Positions 33,914-43,023 of a stretch of 64,000 nucleotides of DNA are shown here, piece after piece (position 1 is the first letter of the stretch; the number at the start of each line of letters is the position of its first letter). The notes beneath the pieces were generated by a model, which saw only the letters and a program-made list of their open reading frames with translations, had not been told where the DNA came from and did no database searches. The DNA comes from Planctomycetota bacterium (lineage in GTDB: Bacteria; Planctomycetota; JAJSAM01): assembly GCA_024274785.1 (NCBI GenBank), contig JAJSAM010000037.1, forward strand, positions 55,309-119,308, given 5' to 3'. Position numbers and translations under genes: made by a program.

Positions 33914-34861
33914 TCACTCGCTCAACCAATCTACGAATCGGGCCACCCCTTCTTCGATGGCCACCCTGGGCACAAACCCGAGTTCCCTCGCGGCCAGGTC
34001 CACAGAGGCGGACGTCAACAACACGTCACCCGGTTGCATCGGCTGGCGCGAGATAACCGGGTCGACACCGAGCGCACCGGCCAGCACCTCGATCAGGCGG
34101 GAGAGGGTGGTCACTCCAGCGCCGCCGAGGTTGTAGATATGGTAACCACGCACCCGGTCGAGGGCTCGAAGGGTTCCATCGACGATATCCTCCACGAACG
34201 TGTAGTCCCTGGCGGAGCGACCGTCACCGAACAGGACGATCGGTGAACCGGCGCGCATCAACCGGCAAAACCGGTGAATGGCCATCTCCGGCCGCTGCCG
34301 GGGACCGTACACCGTGAAGAAGCGCAGACAGGTCACATCCATCCCCATCGCGTGATGGAAGGTGTGGCAGACGAGTTCGCCAGCCTTCTTGGTCGCGGCA
34401 TAGGGTGAGATCGGCAGATCCACGCGATCCGTCTCCCGAAACGGCGGATCGCTCCTCTGTCCATACACGGAGGACGAGGAAGCGAACACGAATCGTCCGA
34501 CCCCGGCCCGGTGTGCCTCCTCGAGCAGGATCGTCGTTCCGAGGACGTTGACTTCAGCGTAGGTAGCGGGATTTGAGAGCGACGGGCGGACGCCGGCCTT
34601 TGCGGCCAGATGAATGACCGCATCCACGCCGTGCTCGCGGTAGGTGGCGGAGACCAGGGCTCGGTCCCGGATGTCACCCTCGATCAGGCTGAACTCCGCG
34701 CGGGGAAGCAACGCCGCAATATTCCTGCGCTTGATCGCGGGATCATAGAACTCGTCGAAATTATCGAGCACCACGACCCGGTCACCGCGGGAGAGCAACG
34801 CCTCCGCGACGTGCGACCCGATGAATCCCGCCCCACCGGTGAGGAGAACCCTCGTCATCAT
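33914..34861 (-). CDS. UDP-glucuronate 4-epimerase-like SDR
   Basis: A 315-residue extended SDR (VLLTGGAGFIGSHVAEAL). NFDEFYDPAIKRRNI after the second strand is characteristic of UDP-glucuronate epimerases, as are SSSSVYGQ, ISPYAATKKAGEL and RFFTVYGPRQRPEMAI. It would convert UDP-GlcA to UDP-GalA. The first ATG (34861) overlaps the previous stop; a second ATG at 34858 is equally possible. Confidence 0.88.
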   Translation of the reverse strand: MMTRVLLTGGAGFIGSHVAEALLSRGDRVVVLDNFDEFYDPAIKRRNIAALLPRAEFSLIEGDIRDRALVSATYREHGVDAVIHLAAKAGVRPSLSNPATYAEVNVLGTTILLEEAHRAGVGRFVFASSSSVYGQRSDPPFRETDRVDLPISPYAATKKAGELVCHTFHHAMGMDVTCLRFFTVYGPRQRPEMAIHRFCRLMRAGSPIVLFGDGRSARDYTFVEDIVDGTLRALDRVRGYHIYNLGGAGVTTLSRLIEVLAGALGVDPVISRQPMQPGDVLLTSASVDLAARELGFVPRVAIEEGVARFVDWLSE

Positions 34862-36147
34862 AGCTTCACCACGTTTGGCGCTTCCATTCCTTCCGTCGCG
34901 TTCCGCGTGTCGATCACGAGCGGGAAGTCACGCACCACCGCACTGAAGTCGACTCCGCGGTGATTGGTGGCAATGATGGCGCAGTCGTAGTCCTTCGCTT
35001 CGAGCGGCACCGACTGCAGCGTGTCGCCGTTCAGGCGAATCTCGGGAACGTACGGATCGGAGTAGGCCACCTCACCGCCCTGCCGCCGGAGAAGCTTCAG
35101 GATATCGAGCGCCGGCGACTCTCGAACATCGTCGATGTCCGGTTTGTAGGCCACGCCGATGATCAGGAATTTCGAACCGTTGACCGGCTTCTTCTGCTCG
35201 TTCAGACCCTTTACGGTCCTGGCGATCACGTAGTCCGGCATCCGGGCGTTCACTTCGCCGGCGAGTTCGATGAAGCGTGCCCGGTAATCCAGGGTCTTCA
35301 GCTTCCAGGACAGGTAGAGCGGGTCGATCGGGATGCAGTGTCCGCCGAGCCCCGGACCCGGGAAAAAGGGCATGAATCCGAACGGTTTCGTGGCGGCGGC
35401 CTTGATCACCTCCCACACGTCGACCCCGAGCCGCTCGCACATGATGGCCAGTTCATTGACCAGGCCGATATTCACGCTGCGAAAGGTGTTCTCCAGGAGT
35501 TTCACGGTCTCAGCCGCGCCGGTAGACGAGACCGGAACGACGGTCTCGATCGCTCCCGACAGAAACAGGGTGGCCATCTCCGTGCAGGTTTCGGTGATGC
35601 CGCCGACCACTTTCGGGGTATTGCGCACCCCATACTCCCTGTTCCCGGGATCCACGCGCTCGGGAGAGAAGGCCAGACAGTAGTCCACGCCGACCTCCAG
35701 GTTCGAACTGGTGAGGATGGGCAGCACCAGTTCCTCGGTCGTTCCCGGGTAAGTGGTGGATTCGAGGATCACCAACTGGTTTTTCCGAAGCCTCTGCGCC
35801 AGTTCTTCAGAGGACGCGACGACGTACGAAACATCCGGGTCCTTGGTCTTGGACAGAGGGGTGGGAACGCAGATGGAGACCACGTCGGCCTCGGCCAGCA
35901 CATCGAAATCCACGCTCGCCGAGAGCAGACCATCCGCCACGAGAGAAGCCAGAACCTCCGTGGGTACGTCCTGCACGTAGGATTCGCCCGCGTTGACCTT
36001 CGCCACCTTCTCCGCGTCGACATCGACCCCGGTGACCGCGTAACCAGCCCTGGCGAACTCCACCGCCAGGGGCAACCCCACGTAGCCCAGACCAATCACT
36101 GAAAACCTGGCGGTGCGGTTCTCAATCCGCTCTCTAAGCACGTCCAT
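34858..36147 (-). CDS. UDP-N-acetylhexosamine 6-dehydrogenase (WbpA/WecC-like)
   Basis: A 429-residue nucleotide-sugar dehydrogenase. [18 protein letters not shown] binds [18 protein letters not shown] and [14 protein letters not shown] are typical of UDP-GlcNAc-type dehydrogenases; the catalytic Cys lies in [15 protein letters not shown]. It oxidises C6 of a UDP-HexNAc, making UDP-GlcNAcA or UDP-ManNAcA. It is listed as WbpA-like because of these motifs; a true UDP-glucose dehydrogenase role is less likely. It overlaps the uxs gene by 14 bases. Confidence 0.9.
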   Translation of the reverse strand: MDVLRERIENRTARFSVIGLGYVGLPLAVEFARAGYAVTGVDVDAEKVAKVNAGESYVQDVPTEVLASLVADGLLSASVDFDVLAEADVVSICVPTPLSKTKDPDVSYVVASSEELAQRLRKNQLVILESTTYPGTTEELVLPILTSSNLEVGVDYCLAFSPERVDPGNREYGVRNTPKVVGGITETCTEMATLFLSGAIETVVPVSSTGAAETVKLLENTFRSVNIGLVNELAIMCERLGVDVWEVIKAAATKPFGFMPFFPGPGLGGHCIPIDPLYLSWKLKTLDYRARFIELAGEVNARMPDYVIARTVKGLNEQKKPVNGSKFLIIGVAYKPDIDDVRESPALDILKLLRRQGGEVAYSDPYVPEIRLNGDTLQSVPLEAKDYDCAIIATNHRGVDFSAVVRDFPLVIDTRNATEGMEAPNVVKL

Positions 36148-37138
36148 TCAGTTGTTCCTCGAAGTAGGGGATGGAAACTTCCAGCCCATCGGTCAACTCC
36201 ACCTGCGGCTCCCAGTCCAGGAGCGATCGCGCCCTGCCGATGTCGGGCTGCCGGACCTTCGGGTCATCCTCGGGCAGATCGCGGTGGATGATTTCGCTCT
36301 TGCTTCCGGTCAGTCGGATGACCGTCCGGGCGAACTCGAGAATCGAGATCTCAGCGGGATTCCCGATGTTGACCGGGGTGTGAATCCCGGAGTCGGCCAG
36401 ACGGAGGATACCCGTGACCAGATCGGCCACGAAACAGAACGAACGCGTCTGCAGGCCGTCGCCAAAAACGGTGACCGGCTCGCCCCGGAGAGCCTGCGAG
36501 ATGAACGCCGGCAGCGCCCGCCCATCGTTCAGGCGCATTCGGGGTCCGTAGGTATTGAAGATTCGAACGATCCGTGTATCCACGTCGTGATAACGGTAAT
36601 AGGCCATCGTCATCGCTTCCGCGAACCGCTTCGCCTCGTCGTACACGCCGCGCGGCCCCACCGGGTTCACATTGCCCCAGTACTCCTCCCGCTGGGGATG
36701 TTCGAGGGGGTCGCCGTAGACTTCGGAAGTGCTCGCGAGAAGAAAGGTCGCGCCTTTCTCCTTCGCCAGTCCCAGGGTCTTGTGCGTACCGAGGGCACCG
36801 ACCTTGAGCGTCTGGATCGGCAGCTCCTGGTAATCCACAGGGCTCGCCGGCGAAGCAAAATGCAGGATCAGGTCCAGCGGGCCCGGTACGTGGATGAATT
36901 CTGTCACGTCCTGCCTGATGAAATGAAACCGGTCGTTTCCGGCGAGGTGCTCGATGTTTCCGAGCGAACCGGTCAAAAGGTTGTCCATTGCGATGACTTC
37001 GTAGCCGTTTCCGAGCAGGCGTTCGCAGAGGTGGGAGCCGAGAAACCCAGCTCCCCCGGTGACCAGCGCCCGTCGTGACGCGCCGGCCGATTCGGACAGC
37101 TCGTTCGTCGTCATGTCTGATGCCTCTGCATTCGTCAT
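36134..37138 (-). CDS. uxs: UDP-glucuronate decarboxylase (UDP-xylose synthase)
   Basis: A 334-residue extended [68 protein letters not shown] and FNTYGPRM are the classic UXS string. It turns UDP-GlcA into UDP-xylose. It begins directly after the stop of the polymerase gene (TGA-ATG). A second in-frame ATG at 37114 would also give a full domain. No clear UDP-glucose dehydrogenase is present here to feed it. Confidence 0.93.
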   Translation of the reverse strand: MTNAEASDMTTNELSESAGASRRALVTGGAGFLGSHLCERLLGNGYEVIAMDNLLTGSLGNIEHLAGNDRFHFIRQDVTEFIHVPGPLDLILHFASPASPVDYQELPIQTLKVGALGTHKTLGLAKEKGATFLLASTSEVYGDPLEHPQREEYWGNVNPVGPRGVYDEAKRFAEAMTMAYYRYHDVDTRIVRIFNTYGPRMRLNDGRALPAFISQALRGEPVTVFGDGLQTRSFCFVADLVTGILRLADSGIHTPVNIGNPAEISILEFARTVIRLTGSKSEIIHRDLPEDDPKVRQPDIGRARSLLDWEPQVELTDGLEVSIPYFEEQLNGRA

Positions 37139-38536
37139 TCAGTCACTCTCGAGTTCCCTCCGCACGAGTTCACCATCCCGACCGCGGGGCGATGCGGAAC
37201 AGGATATCAGGCCACCGAGCAGCAGGGTCGCGGCGAACATGTTCGACGGCATGTGCAGGCTGATGTCGAGAAATCCATGCAACCAGATTCCGACGAGCCC
37301 GATCACCCCTCCCGCAAGAAGCCTCCGGTTCCTCCCGGAGAGCCGCAGGTGGCGGATGATACGCCGTAACAGCAAAATCCCGAAGAGGAGCAGCGCCCCG
37401 GCCCCCACGACGCCCGTTTCCGCGATCGTCTGGATCCAGTCCCCCTCAGCGTGGGTGAACTCGCGGTCCGGCGCAAAGCTCTGATATCGGGGAAAGACGT
37501 AATAGAACGCCCCGAGGCCCACTCCGCTGACCGGGAACTCCGTGGTCATCCGAAGCGACTCCTTCCAGAGCCGGGGGCGATTCAGGTAGTTCCCCTCCGG
37601 AGACAGACGTTCCAGCACCGAGGTCGATCGGCCCAGGGTGGCGGCGAAGGCGGCTCCGCAGATCAACACCACCGTAGCCGCCACCGGCCATAATTTGCGA
37701 AGCCCGCGTCCACGCGAGAACAGCGGCGGAACCACGACCAGGGCGAGCCCCATCGCGAGTGCCGCCCCCCGCGACCCGCTCGCAAAGATCGTGAGCAACA
37801 TGAGCAGCAGCCCGATTCCAGGACCGAAGAGCCGGAAAGAGCCCCGGCCGGTCAGTGCCGTGAAACGCCCGCGCCACCCGAGGTCCTCGACCCTCGACAG
37901 GGCGTGTCCCCACCGCCTGAACAGGACTCCCAGCGCCGCTCCTGAACAGATGATCATGAACCCGCCGAAGTGGTTCTTGTTCACGAAGGTTCCGAATGGC
38001 GTCAGCACCTCCGGAAGATCATAGAGCCAGAACACGTGCAGCGAATCCGTGCCCCGGGTCTCGAGCAGAACCACCGCGAGCACCGCATGCAGACTCCCGG
38101 CAATCGCCAGGATCCGAAACGGGGCACGGGAGGGCATCGTTGCCAGGCCGGCCAGGAGCAGAAGCAGGCCGAAGTGGAGCAGAAGCGTCTCGAAAGTAAC
38201 ACCCGGGTAGGCGGACAAGGTGGCAAACCCCACCTCCCCCCCGGCCGGCACAATCGCGGCGCGACCGGGTGACACCAGCGCCACCACCGTCATCGGCAGC
38301 GGCACCAGCTGCACCGCGGACCACAGCACGAACAAGGCAAGCGGAAGGAGCACCGGCGTCCACGCCCGTCGTCCGTCGCGGACGATCGCCACAGCGAGCA
38401 TGCCAACACCGAGAAGCATGCACATCGCGGCCAGGGGCATGCTCCACTCCGTATTCACCGAGCCCATGGGCAGGGGTGAGCACAGGGCCATGATAAGCAG
38501 CAGGCCGTACAGCACTCCGGGAACCAGCGCCTTCAA
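37139..38536 (-). CDS. O-antigen ligase / Wzy-like polymerase
   Basis: A 465-residue protein with about eleven to twelve membrane helices. The Wzy_C/O-antigen ligase box appears as FGTFVNKNHFGGFM in the middle and as HAEGDWIQTIAETG in the large outer loop, after GLGAFYYVFPRY. Members join or polymerise lipid-linked repeat units on the periplasmic side. The ATG overlaps the TPR gene stop. A second member of the same superfamily starts at 63077, so the two may have different roles (polymerase versus ligase). Confidence 0.88.
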   Translation of the reverse strand: MKALVPGVLYGLLLIMALCSPLPMGSVNTEWSMPLAAMCMLLGVGMLAVAIVRDGRRAWTPVLLPLALFVLWSAVQLVPLPMTVVALVSPGRAAIVPAGGEVGFATLSAYPGVTFETLLLHFGLLLLLAGLATMPSRAPFRILAIAGSLHAVLAVVLLETRGTDSLHVFWLYDLPEVLTPFGTFVNKNHFGGFMIICSGAALGVLFRRWGHALSRVEDLGWRGRFTALTGRGSFRLFGPGIGLLLMLLTIFASGSRGAALAMGLALVVVPPLFSRGRGLRKLWPVAATVVLICGAAFAATLGRSTSVLERLSPEGNYLNRPRLWKESLRMTTEFPVSGVGLGAFYYVFPRYQSFAPDREFTHAEGDWIQTIAETGVVGAGALLLFGILLLRRIIRHLRLSGRNRRLLAGGVIGLVGIWLHGFLDISLHMPSNMFAATLLLGGLISCSASPRGRDGELVRRELESD

Positions 38537-39861
38537 CGGATCTCCTTCTCGATCGTTCGGACCAGGCGTGCGTATCGGCGCTCCTCAGGTTCGGCGGAGG
38601 CCGCGGCACGCGCGTAGCGGAGGGCCATTTCGCGGTTTCCCGAGCGGATGAAGGTCCGGGCCAGGAGAAAATGAGCCTCCGCATAGGCCTGATTGCGCTC
38701 GATCAGGGCCTTCAGAACCATCCGTGCATCCAGCAGCCGTCCCGCGGCAATCTGAGCTCTCGACAATGCCAGGCGCGTTTCGAACCCGCTCTCAGGTGCC
38801 CCGCGCCTCCCCTCCCAGAACAAGATGATCCGCGCCGGATCAAATTCAGAACTGCCGAGCATCGCCTCCGCCGCAGCCACTGTCAGATCCTCGTCCAGGG
38901 CGGTGCGAAGCGCGAGAAGTCCAGACTCGAACTCCCCCGCCAGAAGCCGCGCGCGTGCCAGGACGCCGTGTTGCCGGTATTCCGACCCGAGCAGTGCCGC
39001 CCCCAACTCGGCTTCTCTCAAGGCAGCGTCCTTCGCACCCATCCCCATGAGCCAGATCGAATAACGGGTCCGCACCTCCCCTTCGCGCCTTCCTTCAGTC
39101 ACCCCCTGTCCATCGAGCTCTCGGGCCGCGCGGATCGCCCAATCCCAGCGGCCCATGCTCATCAGGACTCCGAGACGCTCCTCTCCGCTGATCCGGGAAA
39201 CCTGAAAGGCCTGATCCACCCGTTCGTAGCTCATCATCGGATCCGACAGGACGCTACGGATCAGAGTCTCCCGCTCGGGCCCCATGGCTTTGAACGCCGC
39301 GGCCAGGTGCAAATCCGATCGCGTCTCACGAAACCTCTGCTCGAAGTACACCGCGACCTTGCGCCGAATGTCCTGGTGCAGAGGGGCCAGGTGCAGAGCG
39401 GCGAGGGCATTGCGGTCCGCCACCTCCGCCTCCCCGAGGCTGAGCGAGGTCACCGCGAAGAAGTACCGGGCGGGCGCAAAAGTCGGTGCCCGGCCGGCCG
39501 CCTCCCGGAACAGCTCATTGGCGAGGACGATCTTCGCCCGGTCCGGAACCCGGCCAGTTTTGCGCACCCACAGTGCGATCGCCTGGCGGTATGGGTAGCG
39601 AAAGTCGAGGGAGGCGATCCCGGCGGCATCCTCGTAGTCGACGCCGGACGGCCCCAGGAATGCGGGATCAACCTGGTCCACGACCAGTTCGACGAGGGGA
39701 TCCGCCTGGTATGCTCCGCCCACGACGGCCGCACGGCAAAGATCGAGGGCGGCGACCGCACCGCAAAGAGCAAGGGCCAGGATCGCCGCAACCAGGACGA
39801 AGCGCCCCACTCCTCGTCCCGAAGGGTGTGACTTCACAGGCCGTGAACCCATCTGCGGCAC
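38533..39861 (-). CDS. TPR protein with an N-terminal membrane anchor
   Basis: A 442-residue protein with one N-terminal helix (FVLVAAILALALCGAVAAL, about residues 21-39) and a periplasmic helical-repeat domain. The last 100 residues carry the clearest TPR units (ARTFIRSGNREMALRYARAA). It lies between the BY-kinase and the polymerase genes, overlapping the latter by ATGA. GTG 39861 (GAGGG upstream) and ATG 39852 are both plausible starts. A scaffolding role in polymer assembly is inferred from position. Confidence 0.78.
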   Translation of the reverse strand: MPQMGSRPVKSHPSGRGVGRFVLVAAILALALCGAVAALDLCRAAVVGGAYQADPLVELVVDQVDPAFLGPSGVDYEDAAGIASLDFRYPYRQAIALWVRKTGRVPDRAKIVLANELFREAAGRAPTFAPARYFFAVTSLSLGEAEVADRNALAALHLAPLHQDIRRKVAVYFEQRFRETRSDLHLAAAFKAMGPERETLIRSVLSDPMMSYERVDQAFQVSRISGEERLGVLMSMGRWDWAIRAARELDGQGVTEGRREGEVRTRYSIWLMGMGAKDAALREAELGAALLGSEYRQHGVLARARLLAGEFESGLLALRTALDEDLTVAAAEAMLGSSEFDPARIILFWEGRRGAPESGFETRLALSRAQIAAGRLLDARMVLKALIERNQAYAEAHFLLARTFIRSGNREMALRYARAAASAEPEERRYARLVRTIEKEIR

Positions 39862-39869
39862 CCGATCCC

Positions 39870-42041
39870 TCAGGCCCTGGTCTTGTCCCTGGCCCGGCTC
39901 TTCTGCGGACTGTCCGTCCCGTAGTAAGACGAGTAGGAGTAGTAGTAATGGTAGTACCCGGGATAGTAGCGTTTCTGCCCGATGCGGAGGTTGTTCAGGA
40001 TGATTCCATTCACGGGGACATTGATCTGGGAAAGCTGTTCGAGTCCCCGCTCAATCAACTTTTTCCGCGTCTTCCCGGCATGCACTACCAGCAGGACGAA
40101 ATCGACGATCCTCCCCACCACCGCGGCGTCCGTCACGGCGCCGATGGGTGGCGTGTCGATCAGGATCCGATCGTACTTCTCCTGGAGTTCCTCGAGAATC
40201 TCGATCATGCGAGTCCCCCCGAGCAACTCAGACGGATTCGGTGGTATCGGGCCGCTCGACAGCACATCCAGGCGTTCCAGGCCGGTGGACTGGATCAGAT
40301 CCTCGGCAGAGGCATCACCGATGATCAAATTCGTCAGGCCGCGGGAGTTGTTCAACTCGAACGACTTGTGCACGCGCGGTTTTCGCAGGTCGGCGTCAAT
40401 GAGGAGGGTCCGCGCTCCGCTGTAAGCCATCACCGTCGAGATGTTGATCCCGATGGTGGTCTTGCCCTCCTTGGGCCCGGAGGAAGTCACGATGAAGGTC
40501 CGGGCTTCCTTGCCCTCCGATGAATACGAGATCGCGGTCCGGACCCCACGAAACGCCTCGGAGATCGTCGACTTCGGCTGGTTGTAGGCAAAGAGATCCT
40601 TCTTCGCGACGTCACCACGCTTCGCGGAGATGTTCGGAATGACGCCGAGGAGTGGAGCATCCGTAATCCGCTGCAGCTCCTCCTTCGTCTTGATCGTGTC
40701 GTCCATGTATTCGAGGAAAAACGCCATCCCGATTCCCGCCAGCAGCCCGAAGATCGCCCCGAGGATCATGTTCATCTGCTTGTCAGGCCGGAAGGGAGCG
40801 AAGGGTTGCTCCGCCTGTTCCTCGATCTTGACCGGAGTCAGATTGTCGCTGCTCCTTGAAAACAGCTTCTCGTAAAGTTGGTTGTATCGGTCCGACTCGG
40901 CCTTGTCGCGCTCGATGCGAACCATCGACTCGTCAAACTTCAGCTTGATCCGCGAGAGACTCTTGAACTCCCGTTCGTCCTCTTCGAGTTGGCGCTCGAG
41001 GATGATCTTCGTATCCTGGGTGAGTTCGTAGTTGCGGTAGTATGCGAGCAGAACCTCCCGCTGCTGGTGCTGCAGGCGGGCAAGCTGATCAGCTCTCTGC
41101 CGCTGCAGTGCGAGGACACTTGGCTCTTTCGGCCCCAGTCCCCCCTCCCCCACCAGAACCTTGATGTTGCGATCCAGCTGCCGGATACTGTCGGCGATCA
41201 CCATCACGGAACTGTCCCGTGCCACCAGCGGGTTCTGATAGAGCTTCTTCAAGGCCTCGCCCTGCGGGTCGTCCTCGGCCATGGCGGCGGCGATCTGGTC
41301 GTAGAAAGGCCGCTTCCTGGCCAGATCCAGGACCTCTCCGTCAATCATGCTCTGCTTCTGCTGGATGCGCTGCCGCGCGAACTCCAGCTTTTCCATGAAA
41401 GTCTCGCGGTCCGTATTGTTCTCTTCGAAGAGGCGGTTGATCTGGTTGTTTCCCAGTTCAGCCTTGCCGGCATACTCGAGCCACTTCGTCTCCAGGCGGT
41501 CGATCGTGTCCTGCATGCTGGTCTGCTGCGCCTTGGCCTGCTCTTCGATAAACGTCTCCACCAGCGCATTGACGATCCGGTGCACGATGTGCTTCCGGGG
41601 ATCGACGACCGTCACTGCTACCAGGGTGGTGTCGCGCTGGGGTACCACTTCGATGTTTCCGGTGATGGAACGGGCAATCTGCCTGGTGCTCTGTCCCTTG
41701 AAGGCGTCCCACCCGGCCAAGTCACGCCGCTCCACCATCGTCTCGACGATCCTCCTGGATCGAAGCAGAGCGTACTGCGTGTTCATGTAAACCTGTGAGT
41801 TCGAGTATCCGCGCAGGAACTCGGTCGGATCCAAACCGCCCGGCAACACCGTGGGTTGGCGGATATCAAGGATTGCCGTGGCACGATACATCGGGGTCGC
41901 CCGATAGGTCGCGACTCCCACGACACCGACCACCAGGACGAAGATTCCGACGATGAGCCACAGTCGCTTCAGGATGACGCGAATGTAGTCGAAGAGGTGC
42001 GCACTCTCCGCAGCAGGTATCGCCCCTTGCCTTTGAACCAT
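39870..42041 (-). CDS. Wzc-like polysaccharide co-polymerase and BY-type tyrosine kinase
   Basis: About 723 residues. The N-terminal Wzz domain has a helix (LWLIVGIFVLVVGVVGVA), a long periplasmic coiled coil, and the second helix after PFAPFRPDKQMN. The cytoplasmic kinase has Walker A SSGPKEGKTT (about 518-528), Walker A' LLIDADLRKPRVH and Walker B ILIDTPPIG. The tail holds ten tyrosines in 18 residues (about 691-708). Kinase activity and tail phosphorylation control polymer length in this family. ATG 42041 lies ten bases after the wza stop; ATG 42074 also exists, overlapping wza by 23 bases, and neither has a strong ribosome site. Confidence 0.93.
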   Translation of the reverse strand: MVQRQGAIPAAESAHLFDYIRVILKRLWLIVGIFVLVVGVVGVATYRATPMYRATAILDIRQPTVLPGGLDPTEFLRGYSNSQVYMNTQYALLRSRRIVETMVERRDLAGWDAFKGQSTRQIARSITGNIEVVPQRDTTLVAVTVVDPRKHIVHRIVNALVETFIEEQAKAQQTSMQDTIDRLETKWLEYAGKAELGNNQINRLFEENNTDRETFMEKLEFARQRIQQKQSMIDGEVLDLARKRPFYDQIAAAMAEDDPQGEALKKLYQNPLVARDSSVMVIADSIRQLDRNIKVLVGEGGLGPKEPSVLALQRQRADQLARLQHQQREVLLAYYRNYELTQDTKIILERQLEEDEREFKSLSRIKLKFDESMVRIERDKAESDRYNQLYEKLFSRSSDNLTPVKIEEQAEQPFAPFRPDKQMNMILGAIFGLLAGIGMAFFLEYMDDTIKTKEELQRITDAPLLGVIPNISAKRGDVAKKDLFAYNQPKSTISEAFRGVRTAISYSSEGKEARTFIVTSSGPKEGKTTIGINISTVMAYSGARTLLIDADLRKPRVHKSFELNNSRGLTNLIIGDASAEDLIQSTGLERLDVLSSGPIPPNPSELLGGTRMIEILEELQEKYDRILIDTPPIGAVTDAAVVGRIVDFVLLVVHAGKTRKKLIERGLEQLSQINVPVNGIILNNLRIGQKRYYPGYYHYYYSYSSYYGTDSPQKSRARDKTRA

Positions 42042-42051
42042 CACCGTACGG

Positions 42052-42939
42052 TTAGAAGATCGCCTCCGGGACATACACCAGATCGTTCGGCTGCAGGACC
42101 AGATCCTGGATCTCGAGGTCGAGGATGTCCTCGAAGTCGACCATGATCGCCCGGGTGCGGTTCCCCTCTTTCCGCAGTACCTTCACCGCCGATTGCTTGG
42201 CGTACTGGTGGAAGTCCCCCGCTTTGGCGATGAGCTTGGTCAGGGTCATGGTCTCCCGGCTGGGATTGTAGCTGTATTCACCGGGGCCGTTGACCTTGCC
42301 GAGAACATAGATGCGCGCCATCTGCGTCAAATCTTCGAACGCAGGGACGAAAATCACGTCGTTCGGCATGACCACCACGTTCTTCCGGAAATCCCCGCCG
42401 AGCAGCACATCCTCGACATCGACGGAAAATCGGAAGGAGTTCCCGTCCGGACGCTTCCGCATGATCTGAACGTTCTTCAGGTCGGCCACCGTGGGGCTGG
42501 CTCCGGCCATCGACAGGACTTCGAGAATACCGTACTTGGTATGGACCGGCAGATCGAGACTGCTCGTCACCGCCCCGATGAGAAACGCCTTCCTCGGTGC
42601 ATAGCTCAGGATGATCACGAAGATCACCGGATCGGTCAGTTGCCCCTTCTCACGGAATAGATCCGCGATCTCCTTCTCCAACGCCACGGTGGACTTACCG
42701 AGCAGTTTCATCCGTCCAACCGGAGGTAGGGAGATTTCGCCGTTGGCGGGGACCTGGTAGGTCTGGGTCAGCTCCTCATGCCCCTCCGCCACGATCTGGA
42801 TCGTATCGCCCACGACGAGTTGGTACTCGTCCCCGAGAATCGCCGGTTCCTCCGACTGGGCCGATCCCGTCTGCATCAGGCAAAGAAGCGCCCCGAAAAT
42901 CACAAGCAGCGGGGTCAGATATGCGCGGCGCATCAGCAT
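42052..42939 (-). CDS. Wza-like polysaccharide export protein (SLBB domains)
   Basis: A 295-residue exported protein. After an N-terminal signal segment (YLTPLLVIFGALLCLMQTGSA) it has a poly-export domain (YQLVVGDTIQIVAEGHEEL, GEISLPPVGRMKLLG) and SLBB-like parts (RKAFLIGAV, ARIYVLGKVNGPGEY). No lipobox Cys is obvious at the cleavage site. Wza-type proteins form the outer-membrane translocon and dock to the Wzc co-polymerase, encoded next. ATG 42939 has GGGAG seven bases upstream. Confidence 0.9.
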   Translation of the reverse strand: MLMRRAYLTPLLVIFGALLCLMQTGSAQSEEPAILGDEYQLVVGDTIQIVAEGHEELTQTYQVPANGEISLPPVGRMKLLGKSTVALEKEIADLFREKGQLTDPVIFVIILSYAPRKAFLIGAVTSSLDLPVHTKYGILEVLSMAGASPTVADLKNVQIMRKRPDGNSFRFSVDVEDVLLGGDFRKNVVVMPNDVIFVPAFEDLTQMARIYVLGKVNGPGEYSYNPSRETMTLTKLIAKAGDFHQYAKQSAVKVLRKEGNRTRAIMVDFEDILDLEIQDLVLQPNDLVYVPEAIF

Positions 42940-43023
42940 CTCCGTTCTCCCGGGACGCCACTCAAAGAAACGCCCAGCGCTCTCGCTGGGCATCTCTGAC
43001 TTCCGGGTCATCGGCTCGAAAGA

